From Rhizobium lentis (GTDB lineage Bacteria; Pseudomonadota; Alphaproteobacteria; Rhizobiales; Rhizobiaceae), in the NCBI RefSeq assembly GCF_014200175.1, contig NZ_JACHBD010000004.1, positions 186,001 to 250,000 of the forward strand: 64,000 nucleotides of DNA, given 5' to 3'. Both the position numbers and the translations under genes were made by a program. Positions within the stretch are counted from its first letter, which is position 1. Every line of letters starts with the position of its first letter. The notes below the pieces were generated by a model. The model was not told the origin of the DNA, searched no databases, and worked only from the letters and a program-made list of their open reading frames with translations. Below are positions 46,099 through 54,770 of the stretch, piece by piece.

Positions 46099-46248
46099 TA
46101 TCGCGCGCGTGAAACGGCGTCACGTTACGTCAACCCGGTTTGCCGCGCTTCCGACAAGCCATACAAGCCGTTGATTCGTCAGCGGTAATCTCCAATGCTG
46201 GCGCCCCGAAAATATCTGTCGTTTTTTTGAAAAAAAACGAATTTGCCG

Positions 46249-46278
46249 CTTGCGGCTTTTGAAGGTGCTGACTATAAG
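46249..46278 (+). promoter_or_regulatory. tRNA-Glu promoter (same in both repeat copies)
   Basis: CTTGCG (46249-46254) and CTATAA (46272-46277) spaced 17 bases fit an alphaproteobacterial sigma-70 promoter about 20 bp before the tRNA. The second copy carries the same boxes at 46753-46758 and 46776-46781. Confidence 0.6.
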
Positions 46279-46296
46279 GGCGCCACCACGAAGGAA

Positions 46297-46371
46297 GCGC
46301 CCTTCGTCTATCGGTTAGGACACCAGATTTTCATTCTGGGAAGAGGGGTTCGACTCCCCTAGGGCGTGCCA
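46297..46371 (+). tRNA. tRNA-Glu (TTC), copy 1
   Basis: GCGCCCT pairs with AGGGCGT, the anticodon loop TTTTCAT gives TTC on a CCAGA/TCTGG stem, the T-arm is GAGGGGTTCGACTCCCC, and CCA is encoded. Identical in sequence to the copy at 46801. Confidence 0.96.
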
Positions 46372-46445
46372 CTCTCTCGACATCGAGACCATCGCATCTG
46401 CTTGCAGAAGCCATCGTGCGCTCCTATTTTAACAAAAACCGGCCT

Positions 46446-46520
46446 GCGCCCTTCGTCTATCGGTTAGGACGACAGATTCTCATTCTGTAAAGAGGGGTTC
46501 GACTCCCCTAGGGCGTACCA
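46446..46520 (+). tRNA. tRNA-Glu (CTC)
   Basis: Same body as the TTC genes, but the anticodon loop TTCTCAT gives CTC, the stem is ACAGA/TCTGT, and the discriminator base is A. It reads GAG codons. It has no copy of the flanking duplicated promoter. Confidence 0.95.
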
Positions 46521-46750
46521 CATTCGGGCTATACCCTTCCTATGGCGAAGGCGCGTCGCATTAAATCTGATTCATCGAGGAGGCAGCTCGCTCCGATGTC
46601 GCAAGGCGTCGCGTAGAGCTCTTGTCGTGGGCGCGTAACGCTGCCGGACGATCCGCCAGGCTTGAATTCTTCCGGTCCGCCATACCGTTCGCCACGATTT
46701 TCCACAGCCACAAAAAAATCGGCGAAAACGATGATTTTTTCGCGTCTTGG

Positions 46751-46877
46751 CGCTTGCGGCTTTTGAAGGTGCTGACTATAAGGGCGCCACCACGAAGGAA
46801 GCGCCCTTCGTCTATCGGTTAGGACACCAGATTTTCATTCTGGGAAGAGGGGTTCGACTCCCCTAGGGCGTGCCACT
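46751..46877 (+). repeat. Second copy of the 127-bp direct repeat
   Basis: Exact match to 46247-46373, 504 bp downstream. The sequence between the copies (46374-46750) contains the tRNA-Glu(CTC) gene and no protein gene. Confidence 0.95.
46801..46875 (+). tRNA. tRNA-Glu (TTC), copy 2
   Basis: Identical to the gene at 46297, including promoter and CCA end. It lies 48 bp from the recJ stop, which faces it from the other strand. Confidence 0.96.
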
Positions 46878-46922
46878 TTCTTCCCGTCGAATTCCTCATC
46901 ATCAGCCTGTTTGCGCCGCCTT

Positions 46923-48725
46923 CTATTTTGCCGGCGCGGCATCGCAGACGCGCAACTGGATGCGGCGGGCGCCCTGGTAATGCTCGGCGCCGAGCGTACC
47001 CGCCACATGCAGGCTGGCGCCGCGTGAATTGACGAGAAGATTGCCGAGCGCCGTATCGGCGGCGCGGAAGGCGATTCCATCGAGCCGCGACCCGTCCATT
47101 GCCTCCAGCGTCACCTTCACATGTTTCTCACCGACCAGGCGGGCGTCGCGCACGCGGTGCGCCGGCACGGCAAAGAGCGGCTGGGCGTGGCCGGAGCCAT
47201 AGGGGCCGGCCGCCTCCAGGCGGTCGATCAGCTCGAGCGTGGCGCCGCTGGCGCCGATCGCCCCGTCGATCTTCAGCATCTCGGTGGCGACGAGGTTCGC
47301 CACCGTCCTTGCCGCCTTTTCGGTGAAGAAGGTCCTGAGCCTGCCGAGATCGGCGCGCTCGACGGTCAGCCCCGCAGCCATGGCGTGGCCGCCGCCCTTG
47401 ACGAGCAGCCCCTCGTCGACCGCCGCCCGCACCATTCTGCCCATGTCGAAGCCGTTGATGGAGCGGCCGGAGCCGGTGCCGCGGCCGGAGGGATCGAAGG
47501 CGATCGCGAAGGCCGGCCGTTTGAACTTTTCCTTCAGCCGCGCCGCGATCAGCCCAACGATGCCGGGATGCCACTTCTCATGGGCGGTGACGATGACGGA
47601 GGCGCCCTCACCGTCGCCATATTCGGCGAGCGCCTCAGCTTCCGCCTCCTGCAGCATCATGGCCTCCATCGCCTGCCGCTCGCGATTGAGCTCGTCGAGG
47701 CGCTGGGCGATCATTTCAGCTTCGCCGGCATCGTCGAGCGTCAACAGGCGGCTTCCGAGTGCTGCATCGCCGATTCGTCCGCCGGCATTGATGCGCGGGC
47801 CGATCAGGAAGCCGAAATGATAGGGTGTCACCGGGCCGGCGAGCCCAGCCTTGCGGAAGAGTGCGGCTAGCCCGGCATTGCTCTGGTGGCGGGCGGCGAC
47901 CAGCCCCTTGACCACATAGGCGCGGTTGAGCCCCTTCAGCGGCACGACATCGCAGACGGTCGCAAGCGCGACGATATCCAGCCATTGCAACAGGTCGATG
48001 GCCAGGATGCGCTTATTGCCGGCCGCGCGCAGCAGCCTCAGCGTCGCCACCAGCACCATGAAGACGACGCCCGCCGCGCAAAGATGCCCCTGCCCCGACA
48101 GATCGTCTTCACGGTTCGGATTGACAAGCGCATGGCAGGGCGGCAGCTCATGTGTCACCTGGTGGTGATCGATAACCACGACATCGATATTGCGCGCGGC
48201 AGCAGCCGCAAGCGCCTCGTGACTGGTGGATCCGCAATCGACGGTGACGATCAGCCGCGCGCCATTGTCGATCAGCTGGCTGATCGCCGCCGGATTGGGG
48301 CCGTAACCTTCAAAGATCCGGTCGGGGATGTAGATATTCGCCTTGACGCCGAAATGGCTGAGAAAGCGGAACATCAGCGCGGATGAAGCCGCGCCGTCGA
48401 CATCGTAGTCGCCGAAAATCGCCACGCTCTCGCCCCTCTCGATCGCGCGCATGAGGCGGGACGCCGCCTTCTCGCAATCGGTCAGCGTGTGGGGATCGGG
48501 CATCAGGCTGCGGATTGTCGGATCGAGAAATTCGATCGCCTCGTCCACCGGGACGCCGCGCCCGGCGAGAACGCGAGCGATCAGATCCGGCAGCCCGTGA
48601 ACCTGCGACATGGCGAGTGCCCGATTCTGACCGGCCTGATCAAGCCGAGCCACCCAGCGATTATCGAGCGCGGATTTCTCCACCCCGAGAAACGCGCGCT
48701 GTACCGGATCGACTAGATCTGCCAT
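46923..48725 (-). CDS. recJ: Single-stranded-DNA exonuclease RecJ
   Basis: 600 residues from ATG 48725 (GGAG eight bases before); ATG 48746 is possible. A 5'-3' exonuclease of recombination and mismatch repair. The DHH family metal motifs are visible: DYDVDG (106-111), DCGSTS and VVIDHHQ, then the DHHA1 part with GGHAMAAGLT. Length is normal. Confidence 0.95.
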   Translation of the reverse strand: MADLVDPVQRAFLGVEKSALDNRWVARLDQAGQNRALAMSQVHGLPDLIARVLAGRGVPVDEAIEFLDPTIRSLMPDPHTLTDCEKAASRLMRAIERGESVAIFGDYDVDGAASSALMFRFLSHFGVKANIYIPDRIFEGYGPNPAAISQLIDNGARLIVTVDCGSTSHEALAAAAARNIDVVVIDHHQVTHELPPCHALVNPNREDDLSGQGHLCAAGVVFMVLVATLRLLRAAGNKRILAIDLLQWLDIVALATVCDVVPLKGLNRAYVVKGLVAARHQSNAGLAALFRKAGLAGPVTPYHFGFLIGPRINAGGRIGDAALGSRLLTLDDAGEAEMIAQRLDELNRERQAMEAMMLQEAEAEALAEYGDGEGASVIVTAHEKWHPGIVGLIAARLKEKFKRPAFAIAFDPSGRGTGSGRSINGFDMGRMVRAAVDEGLLVKGGGHAMAAGLTVERADLGRLRTFFTEKAARTVANLVATEMLKIDGAIGASGATLELIDRLEAAGPYGSGHAQPLFAVPAHRVRDARLVGEKHVKVTLEAMDGSRLDGIAFRAADTALGNLLVNSRGASLHVAGTLGAEHYQGARRIQLRVCDAAPAK

Positions 48726-48804
48726 GCCAAACTCCGCTGATGTCATCTGTTTTTTTACAGGAGCAGCGGAGATAACATAGCGATGGACTTGCAGACACGG
48801 ATTT

Positions 48805-49050
48805 TTACCAGAAGATCGCCCAGACGATCATGGCGATGCCGCCGATCTGGACGAGCAAGAACGAAAACAGCGTCAGCAGAATGGCCCAGTTGCGGCCTTC
48901 CGTATGTTCGTCGTCAAGCGCCTCGTCGTGACTCTCTTCACGAATGTCACGGCGTACCGGCTTGAGGATGTCTGCAAACATCTCAGGGCGGGCTGGCGGC
49001 ACCTTGCTCGGGCTGCCATGCTCTTTTCCGGCGTGGCTGTCCTTGCTCAT
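48805..49050 (-). CDS. Small single-pass membrane protein
   Basis: 81 residues from ATG 49050 (GGAG before it). A charged, cytosolic N-terminal half (His/Lys/Asp/Glu-rich, about 1-55) is followed by one membrane segment, WAILLTLFSFLLVQIGGIAM, and a short end WAIFW. No family name is recognised. It is transcribed towards recJ. Confidence 0.7.
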   Translation of the reverse strand: MSKDSHAGKEHGSPSKVPPARPEMFADILKPVRRDIREESHDEALDDEHTEGRNWAILLTLFSFLLVQIGGIAMIVWAIFW

Positions 49051-49152
49051 GAAATGCTCCACGCCGACGACTCACCATTTATGGTTTTATTTATATCAAT
49101 ATTTCGGCGGTTGGTAATATAGACTTCCGTAAGGGGAGTCTGAACAATTGAC

Positions 49153-49183
49153 AGAAAAAACCGCCCTGTCCAGAGACAGGGCG
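49153..49183 (-). terminator. Rho-independent terminator of hom
   Basis: CGCCCTGTC (49162-49170) and GACAGGGCG (49175-49183) form a 9-bp stem with a 4-base loop. On the minus strand it is followed by GTTTTTTCTG. It lies about 120 bp after hom, past the palindromic element. Confidence 0.85.
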
Positions 49184-49206
49184 CCTCATACTCCGAGCGG
49201 GAAATG

Positions 49207-49309
49207 CCTAGAGCGCCGTACCTTCATTTCGGACGCACAAAGCACGCGCCAACACTCTGAATCTACGCATCGCGCTTTCCGAAAATCGATTCTCGTGCGG
49301 ATGCGCTAG
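49207..49309. repeat. Rhizobial intergenic repeat overlapping the hom stop codon
   Basis: The stretch begins CTAGAGCGCCGTACCTTCAT and ends GGATGCGCTAGGC. Its composition (GCGCC / GGCGC, GCGCGCCAAC, TTTCCGAAAATCGATT) is that of a repeat I know from rhizobial intergenic DNA. The CTAG at the right end supplies the stop codon of hom (49306-49308). Confidence 0.55.
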
Positions 49310-50631
49310 GCTTCTTCTTTCGGCCGTTCGATACGGATGACCTGCGGCTCGCCGAACAGATAGCCTTCCGACTTTATCGAGGCGATGGCCTTGCGCACCG
49401 ATTCCTCCATCGTCGCATGGGTGACCAGAATGATCGTCTGGTGATGGGACGGCGCCAGATGCTGCTTGGAGCGTTGGACGATCGATTCGAGCGAAATGTG
49501 GTTTTCGGCCATGCGGGTTGCGACGCTCGCAAAGACGCCGGTGCGGTCGAGCACAGTCAGGCGGATGAAATAGCCGCCTTCGTGGCTCTGCATCTGCGCC
49601 TTGCGATAGGGCTCCAGCGCCTTTGCAGGATGGCCGAGCACCGGCACGCGCTGGGCGCCCGGCTGGCTTTTGGCGATATCGGCAATGTCGCCGAGCACAG
49701 ACGAGGCGGTGGCATTGCCGCCGGCGCCGGGACCGACCATCAGCAGCTCGCCGAGCACATCGGATTCGATCGCCACCGCATTGGTGACGCCGTCGACCTG
49801 GGCAATGACCGAATCGACCGGCACCATGGTTGGGTGCACGCGCTGCTCGATGCCGGTATCGGTGCGCTGGGCAACGCCCAGGAGCTTGATGCGATAACCG
49901 AGTTCGGCGGCGGCGTGGATATCCTCGATCGAGATGTTGGTGATGCCTTCGAGATAGATGTCGTCGGCCGCGATGCGGTTGCCGAAGGCGAGCGTCGTCA
50001 GGATAGCAAGCTTGTGGGCGGTATCGTTGCCTTCGATATCGAAGGCGGGATCGGCCTCGGCATAACCCAGCCGCTGCGCTTCCTTGAGGCATTCGGCGAA
50101 GGAAAGCCCTTCCTTCTCCATCTTGGTCAGGATGTAATTGCAGGTGCCGTTCATAATGCCGTAGATGCGAGAAACGGCATTGCCCGTCAGCGATTCGCGC
50201 AGCGCCTTGATGACGGGAATGCCGCCGGCGACCGCCGCTTCGAAATTCAGGAGCGATCCCTTCTCTTCCGCGATCGTCGCAAGCTCGACGCCGTGATAGG
50301 CAAGCAACGCCTTGTTGGCTGTCACCACGTGGAGACCACGCTGCAGTGCCGTGCGAACCGAAACGTTGGCCGCCCCTTCGGCGCCGCCCATCAGCTCGAC
50401 GAAAACGTCGATGTCGCCCTTTTCGGCAAGCTCTTCCGGCCGGTCGAACCAGGTCACAGCGGAAAGATCGACGCCGCGGTCTCTCGCTTTGTCACGCGCG
50501 GAGACCGCCGTGATGATGATCGGACGCCCGCAGGTGACGGCAAGCTCGTTGCTCTTCTGCTGAATGATGCGGACAAGCGAGGCGCCAACGGTGCCCAAGC
50601 CCGCAATGCCGATTTTGAGGGCATCTGCCAT
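49306..50631 (-). CDS. hom: Homoserine dehydrogenase
   Basis: 441 residues from ATG 50631; the frame beyond it overlaps the upstream gene. It reduces aspartate semialdehyde to homoserine, the branch to Met and Thr. The NAD(P) motif GIAGLGTVGASL is at the N-terminus, the catalytic GIMNGTCNYILTKME and EADPAFDIEGNDTAHKLAIL lie in the middle, and a C-terminal ACT domain (about 350-430) is the site of feedback control. It follows the alaC-like gene by 61 bp. Confidence 0.95.
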   Translation of the reverse strand: MADALKIGIAGLGTVGASLVRIIQQKSNELAVTCGRPIIITAVSARDKARDRGVDLSAVTWFDRPEELAEKGDIDVFVELMGGAEGAANVSVRTALQRGLHVVTANKALLAYHGVELATIAEEKGSLLNFEAAVAGGIPVIKALRESLTGNAVSRIYGIMNGTCNYILTKMEKEGLSFAECLKEAQRLGYAEADPAFDIEGNDTAHKLAILTTLAFGNRIAADDIYLEGITNISIEDIHAAAELGYRIKLLGVAQRTDTGIEQRVHPTMVPVDSVIAQVDGVTNAVAIESDVLGELLMVGPGAGGNATASSVLGDIADIAKSQPGAQRVPVLGHPAKALEPYRKAQMQSHEGGYFIRLTVLDRTGVFASVATRMAENHISLESIVQRSKQHLAPSHHQTIILVTHATMEESVRKAIASIKSEGYLFGEPQVIRIERPKEEA

Positions 50632-50692
50632 GGATCGATCCTGAAATGTCTGTGTGGCGGCAGCCGCGGAAAGCGGCTGCCGAGAGTTGAGA

Positions 50693-51910
50693 TTAGCGGT
50701 GTGCGTTAAGCGAAATGACGTTATGCATCGTTTCGTCCGCCGTCGACATGAACTTCTTGATGTTGCGCGCAGCCTGGCGGATGCGGTGTTCGTTCTCGAC
50801 AAGCGCCAGACGGACGTAGTCGTCGCCCATCTCGCCGAAGCCGATACCCGGGGCAACGGCGACGTCGGCCTTCTCGACCAAGAGCTTGGAGAATTCCAGC
50901 GAACCGAGATGACGGAACTTTTCGGGGATTTTCGCCCAGGCAAACATCGTCGCAGCCGGCGGCGGCACGTCGAAGCCGGCCTTGCCGAAGCTTTCGACCA
51001 TGACGTCACGCCGGCGTTTATAGACGTTGCGGACTTCGGCAATGTCGGAGCCGTCACCGTTCAGCGCGTGGGTCGCCGCTACCTGTATCGGCGTGAAGGC
51101 GCCGTAGTCGAGATAGGATTTGACGCGGGTGAGCGCAGCGATCAGCCGCTCGTTGCCGACGGCGAAGCCCATGCGCCAGCCGGGCATGGAGAAGGTCTTC
51201 GACATCGAGGTGAACTCGACGGTCACATCCATCGCGCCCGGCACTTCGAGAACCGACGGCGGCGGGGCGCCGTCGAAGTAGATCTCCGAATAGGCAAGGT
51301 CGGAGAGCACGATGATGTCGTGCTTCTTGGCGAAAGCGATGACGTCCTTATAGAAATCGAGCGTCGCGACGAGGGCGGTCGGGTTCGAGGGGTAGTTGAG
51401 GATTAGCGCCAGGGGCTTCGGGATCGAATGCCGGACGGCGCGCTCGAGCGGCGGGAAAAAGCTCTCATCCGGCTCAACCGACATCGAACGGATCACGCCG
51501 CCCGCCATCAGGAACCCGAAGGCGTGGATCGGATAGGTCGGGTTCGGGCAGAGGATGACGTCACCGGGCGCGGTGATCGCCTGCGCCATATTGGCGAAGC
51601 CTTCCTTGGAGCCCAGGGTGGCGACCACCTGCGTATCCGGGTTGAGCTTGACGCCGAAACGGCGGGCATAATAGGCGGCCTGGGCGCGGCGCAGGCCCGG
51701 AATGCCCTTGGAGGACGAATAACGGTGGGTGCGCGGGTCCTGCACGACCTCGCACAGCTTGTCGACGATCGCCTGGGGGGTGGGAAGGTCAGGGTTTCCC
51801 ATGCCGAGATCGATGATATCGGCGCCGCCCGCTCGCGCGCTTGCTTTCAAACGATTGACCTGTTCGAAAACATAAGGCGGCAAACGCCGGACTTTGTGAA
51901 ACTCTTCCAT
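50693..51910 (-). CDS. AlaC-like class I/II aminotransferase
   Basis: 405 residues from ATG 51910; ATG 51922 is possible. PLP enzyme with FTSMSKTFSMPGWRMGFAVG carrying the Schiff-base Lys (about 240), and NYPSNPTALVATLDFYKD for the PLP-binding Asn-Pro. It fits the AlaC / LL-diaminopimelate aminotransferase-like group that makes alanine or related amino acids. The exact reaction is not certain. It precedes hom in one transcript. Confidence 0.88.
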   Translation of the reverse strand: MEEFHKVRRLPPYVFEQVNRLKASARAGGADIIDLGMGNPDLPTPQAIVDKLCEVVQDPRTHRYSSSKGIPGLRRAQAAYYARRFGVKLNPDTQVVATLGSKEGFANMAQAITAPGDVILCPNPTYPIHAFGFLMAGGVIRSMSVEPDESFFPPLERAVRHSIPKPLALILNYPSNPTALVATLDFYKDVIAFAKKHDIIVLSDLAYSEIYFDGAPPPSVLEVPGAMDVTVEFTSMSKTFSMPGWRMGFAVGNERLIAALTRVKSYLDYGAFTPIQVAATHALNGDGSDIAEVRNVYKRRRDVMVESFGKAGFDVPPPAATMFAWAKIPEKFRHLGSLEFSKLLVEKADVAVAPGIGFGEMGDDYVRLALVENEHRIRQAARNIKKFMSTADETMHNVISLNAHR

Positions 51911-52132
51911 TTCATTCCCCATGGAAAGGCGGCATTTTGGGCCGCAGTCGAAGTTCGTTCCGTCTCCCGGCGGCTGCGACACGAACTTCAACAATCGCAG
52001 CGCCGTATTCATCACACCCAAGCCGCGCGGCAAATCTTTGACGAAAAGGCCGCGCAAAGCGCATTATCAGGAAAATTGCATCTTCCGATCCTTGCCGAAG
52101 GCTTTGCGTCCAAATTGCCTGAAAGGCAAGGT

Positions 52133-52546
52133 CTATTTGGAGATTTCGGAGAGCGTCTGCTCGCCGTGCTCGGCGGCCAGACGGCGCATTTCGGTGACCT
52201 TGGCCTGATATTCGGCTTCCGAGATCGTGCCGGCATTGCGTCGGGCGGCAAGCGCGGTCAGCTGATGCTGCAGTTCGGCGGCCTGCTCGTCGCTCATCTG
52301 GACGTTGGCGGCCGTCAGCGGCGCGCCGAAATTCGGATAGCCGTCCGGCGACTTCGCAAGGCCGCCTTCGACCGCCTCGCCCTTGCTGGCCGGCATGACG
52401 ACGGCGGTCGGCGCCGCTCGCTTGGCAGCGGCCGCGGCCTTCTCCTCCGCCGTCAGATTGCATCCCGCAAGGGCCATCGCCGCCGCGGCGCAAATCAATG
52501 CGGTGCGGTTGAAGGTTGCGATGCGCCGGATGCCGTTCTTCGTCAT
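52133..52546 (-). CDS. Small lipoprotein
   Basis: 137 residues. The signal ends in a lipobox LAGC (Cys29). After an Ala/Lys-rich stretch the C-terminus has AAELQHQLTALAARRNAGTI and AEYQAKVTEMRRLA, the pattern of a short-C-terminal-oligomerisation-like (SHOCT) helical domain. The function is unknown. It lies between the aminotransferase and phaC. Confidence 0.72.
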   Translation of the reverse strand: MTKNGIRRIATFNRTALICAAAAMALAGCNLTAEEKAAAAAKRAAPTAVVMPASKGEAVEGGLAKSPDGYPNFGAPLTAANVQMSDEQAAELQHQLTALAARRNAGTISEAEYQAKVTEMRRLAAEHGEQTLSEISK

Positions 52547-52650
52547 GCCTCAAAATCCAGTTCTGACTGCTTCGACTGTTAAATTTGTCGCAGCCACAAA
52601 GCAATAGCACGAGCCGATGCGGGTGGAACTTGTTTTCTCGTTCGGTCACG

Positions 52651-54561
52651 ATGTACAACGAAGAGATAAAAAGGGTGCTGCCGCCGGAGGAAATGGTGAC
52701 CGACAGCAAGCAGGAGAGTGGCAGCCAGAAAAATGGCGGCAAGACCGGTTTCGACGCAACCGATCTCGATCCCTATGTGCTGAAGGATCCCGAGACCATG
52801 GCGATGAATTTCGCCCGGGCGCTCGAAAATCTCGGGCAAGCCGCTTCGGCTTGGCTTGCGCCGCGCGAACGCGGCGAGATCACCGAAACCGCCATCGATC
52901 CGATGGCCGACATGGTCAAGACGCTGTCAAAAGTCAGCGAATACTGGATTTCCGATCCCCGCCGCACCTTCGAGGCGCAGACGCAGCTGATGTCTTCGTT
53001 CTTCGGCATTTGGATGCGCTCGATGCAGCGCATGCAAAGCATGAGCGGACTGCAGGGCGAGCCCCTGCCGCCCGAGCCCGACACCCGTAAGGACAAGCGC
53101 TTCTCCGACGAGGACTGGGAGAAGAATCCGTTCTTCGATTTTCTGCGCCAGGTCTATTTCGTTACATCAGACTGGGTGGAGAAGCTGGTGTCGGAGACCG
53201 ACGGCCTGGACGAGCATACCAAGCACAAGGCCGGCTTCTACGTGAAGCAGATCACGGCAGCGCTGTCGCCGAGCAACTTCATCCCCACCAATCCGCAGCT
53301 CTATCGCGAGACGATTGCCAGCAACGGCGAAAACCTGGTGCGCGGGATGAAGATGCTCGCGGAGGACATCGCCGCCGGCCACGGCGAGCTTCGCCTTCGC
53401 CAGACGGACATGACGAAATTCGCTGTCGGCCGCGACATGGCGCTGACGCCGGGCAAGGTAATCGCCCAGAACGACATCTGCCAGATTATCCAGTACGAGG
53501 CGTCGACCGAGACAGTGCTGAAGCGGCCGCTGCTAATCTGCCCGCCCTGGATCAACAAATTCTATATTCTCGACCTCAACCCGCAGAAATCCTTCATCAA
53601 ATGGTGCGTCGACCAGGGTCAGACCGTCTTCGTGATTTCCTGGGTCAACCCGGATGCGCGCCACGCCGAAAAGGACTGGGCGGCCTATGCCCGCGAAGGC
53701 ATCGATTTCGCGCTCGACACAATCGAGAAGGCAACCGGCGAGAAGGAGGTCAATGCCGTCGGCTACTGCGTCGGCGGCACGCTGCTGGCGGCAACGCTGG
53801 CGCTGCACGCCAAGGAGAAGAACAAACGCATCAAGACGGCTACGCTCTTCACCACCCAGGTCGACTTCACCCCTGCCGGCGACCTGAAGGTCTTCGTCGA
53901 CGAGGAGCAGCTTGCCGCGCTCGAAGAGCATATGAAATCGGCCGGTTATCTCGACGGCTCGAAGATGTCGATGGCCTTCAACATGCTGCGCGCTTCCGAG
54001 CTGATCTGGCCCTATTTCGTCAACAGCTACCTCAAGGGCCAGGAGCCCCTGCCCTTCGACCTGTTGTTCTGGAACGCCGATTCAACCCGCATGGCGGCGG
54101 CAAATCATGCCTTCTATTTGCGCAACTGCTATCTTCGCAATGCGCTGACGCAGAACGAAATGATCCTCGACGGCAAGCCCGTGTCGCTGAAGGACGTGAA
54201 GATCCCGATCTATAATCTCGCCACCCGCGAGGACCACATCGCGCCTGCCAAATCCGTCTTCCTCGGCAGCCGGTTCTTCGGCGGCAATGTGGAATTCGTC
54301 GTCACCGGTTCGGGACACATCGCCGGCGTCGTCAACCCGCCCGACAAGAAGAAGTACCAATTCTGGACGGGCGGCCCGGCCAAGGGCGAGTACGAAACCT
54401 GGCTCGAGCAGGCGACCGAGACGCCGGGATCGTGGTGGCCGCATTGGCGGGCCTGGATCGAGACGCATGACGGCAGACGCGTTGCGGCGCGCAAACCCGG
54501 CGGCGATGCGCTGAATGCGATCGAGGAAGCGCCGGGAAGTTACGTGATGGAACGCGTCTGA
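52651..54561 (+). CDS. phaC: Class I poly-beta-hydroxyalkanoate synthase
   Basis: 636 residues from ATG 52651, the length known for R. etli PhaC. It polymerises 3-hydroxyacyl-CoA to PHB granules. The lipase-like box GYCVGGT has the catalytic Cys at 373. The following Asp and His (GxxDH-type and GHIAGVVNPP) complete the triad. The N-terminal domain (about 1-250) is the class I type. The phasin gene of the window is elsewhere. Confidence 0.95.
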   Translation: MYNEEIKRVLPPEEMVTDSKQESGSQKNGGKTGFDATDLDPYVLKDPETMAMNFARALENLGQAASAWLAPRERGEITETAIDPMADMVKTLSKVSEYWISDPRRTFEAQTQLMSSFFGIWMRSMQRMQSMSGLQGEPLPPEPDTRKDKRFSDEDWEKNPFFDFLRQVYFVTSDWVEKLVSETDGLDEHTKHKAGFYVKQITAALSPSNFIPTNPQLYRETIASNGENLVRGMKMLAEDIAAGHGELRLRQTDMTKFAVGRDMALTPGKVIAQNDICQIIQYEASTETVLKRPLLICPPWINKFYILDLNPQKSFIKWCVDQGQTVFVISWVNPDARHAEKDWAAYAREGIDFALDTIEKATGEKEVNAVGYCVGGTLLAATLALHAKEKNKRIKTATLFTTQVDFTPAGDLKVFVDEEQLAALEEHMKSAGYLDGSKMSMAFNMLRASELIWPYFVNSYLKGQEPLPFDLLFWNADSTRMAAANHAFYLRNCYLRNALTQNEMILDGKPVSLKDVKIPIYNLATREDHIAPAKSVFLGSRFFGGNVEFVVTGSGHIAGVVNPPDKKKYQFWTGGPAKGEYETWLEQATETPGSWWPHWRAWIETHDGRRVAARKPGGDALNAIEEAPGSYVMERV

Positions 54562-54770
54562 CAAAGGCCGAACGCATCTCTTTTTGAGACGCCATGAGAA
54601 AGTACGGCGGTCGCGTAAACAAATTAGAAACCATAATTCGTCATCCTTGCGAAACAGTCGGATGTCGCAAGCGGTCTAAATTCGGCCCATTTGCGCCATT
54701 ACCGGCCCCGGCGAAGTGTAGTCAGTCAGTGCCGCCGGCCTGCGTAGCGAGTTTGAAAGACGAGTTCAGT

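Larger units (their letters stand above)
46247..46373 (+). repeat. First copy of a perfect 127-bp direct repeat
   Basis: 46247-46373 is identical to 46751-46877. The unit includes a promoter, the whole tRNA-Glu(TTC) gene and three bases beyond its CCA. The flanks on both sides differ. A different tRNA-Glu (CTC) lies between the copies. Confidence 0.95.
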
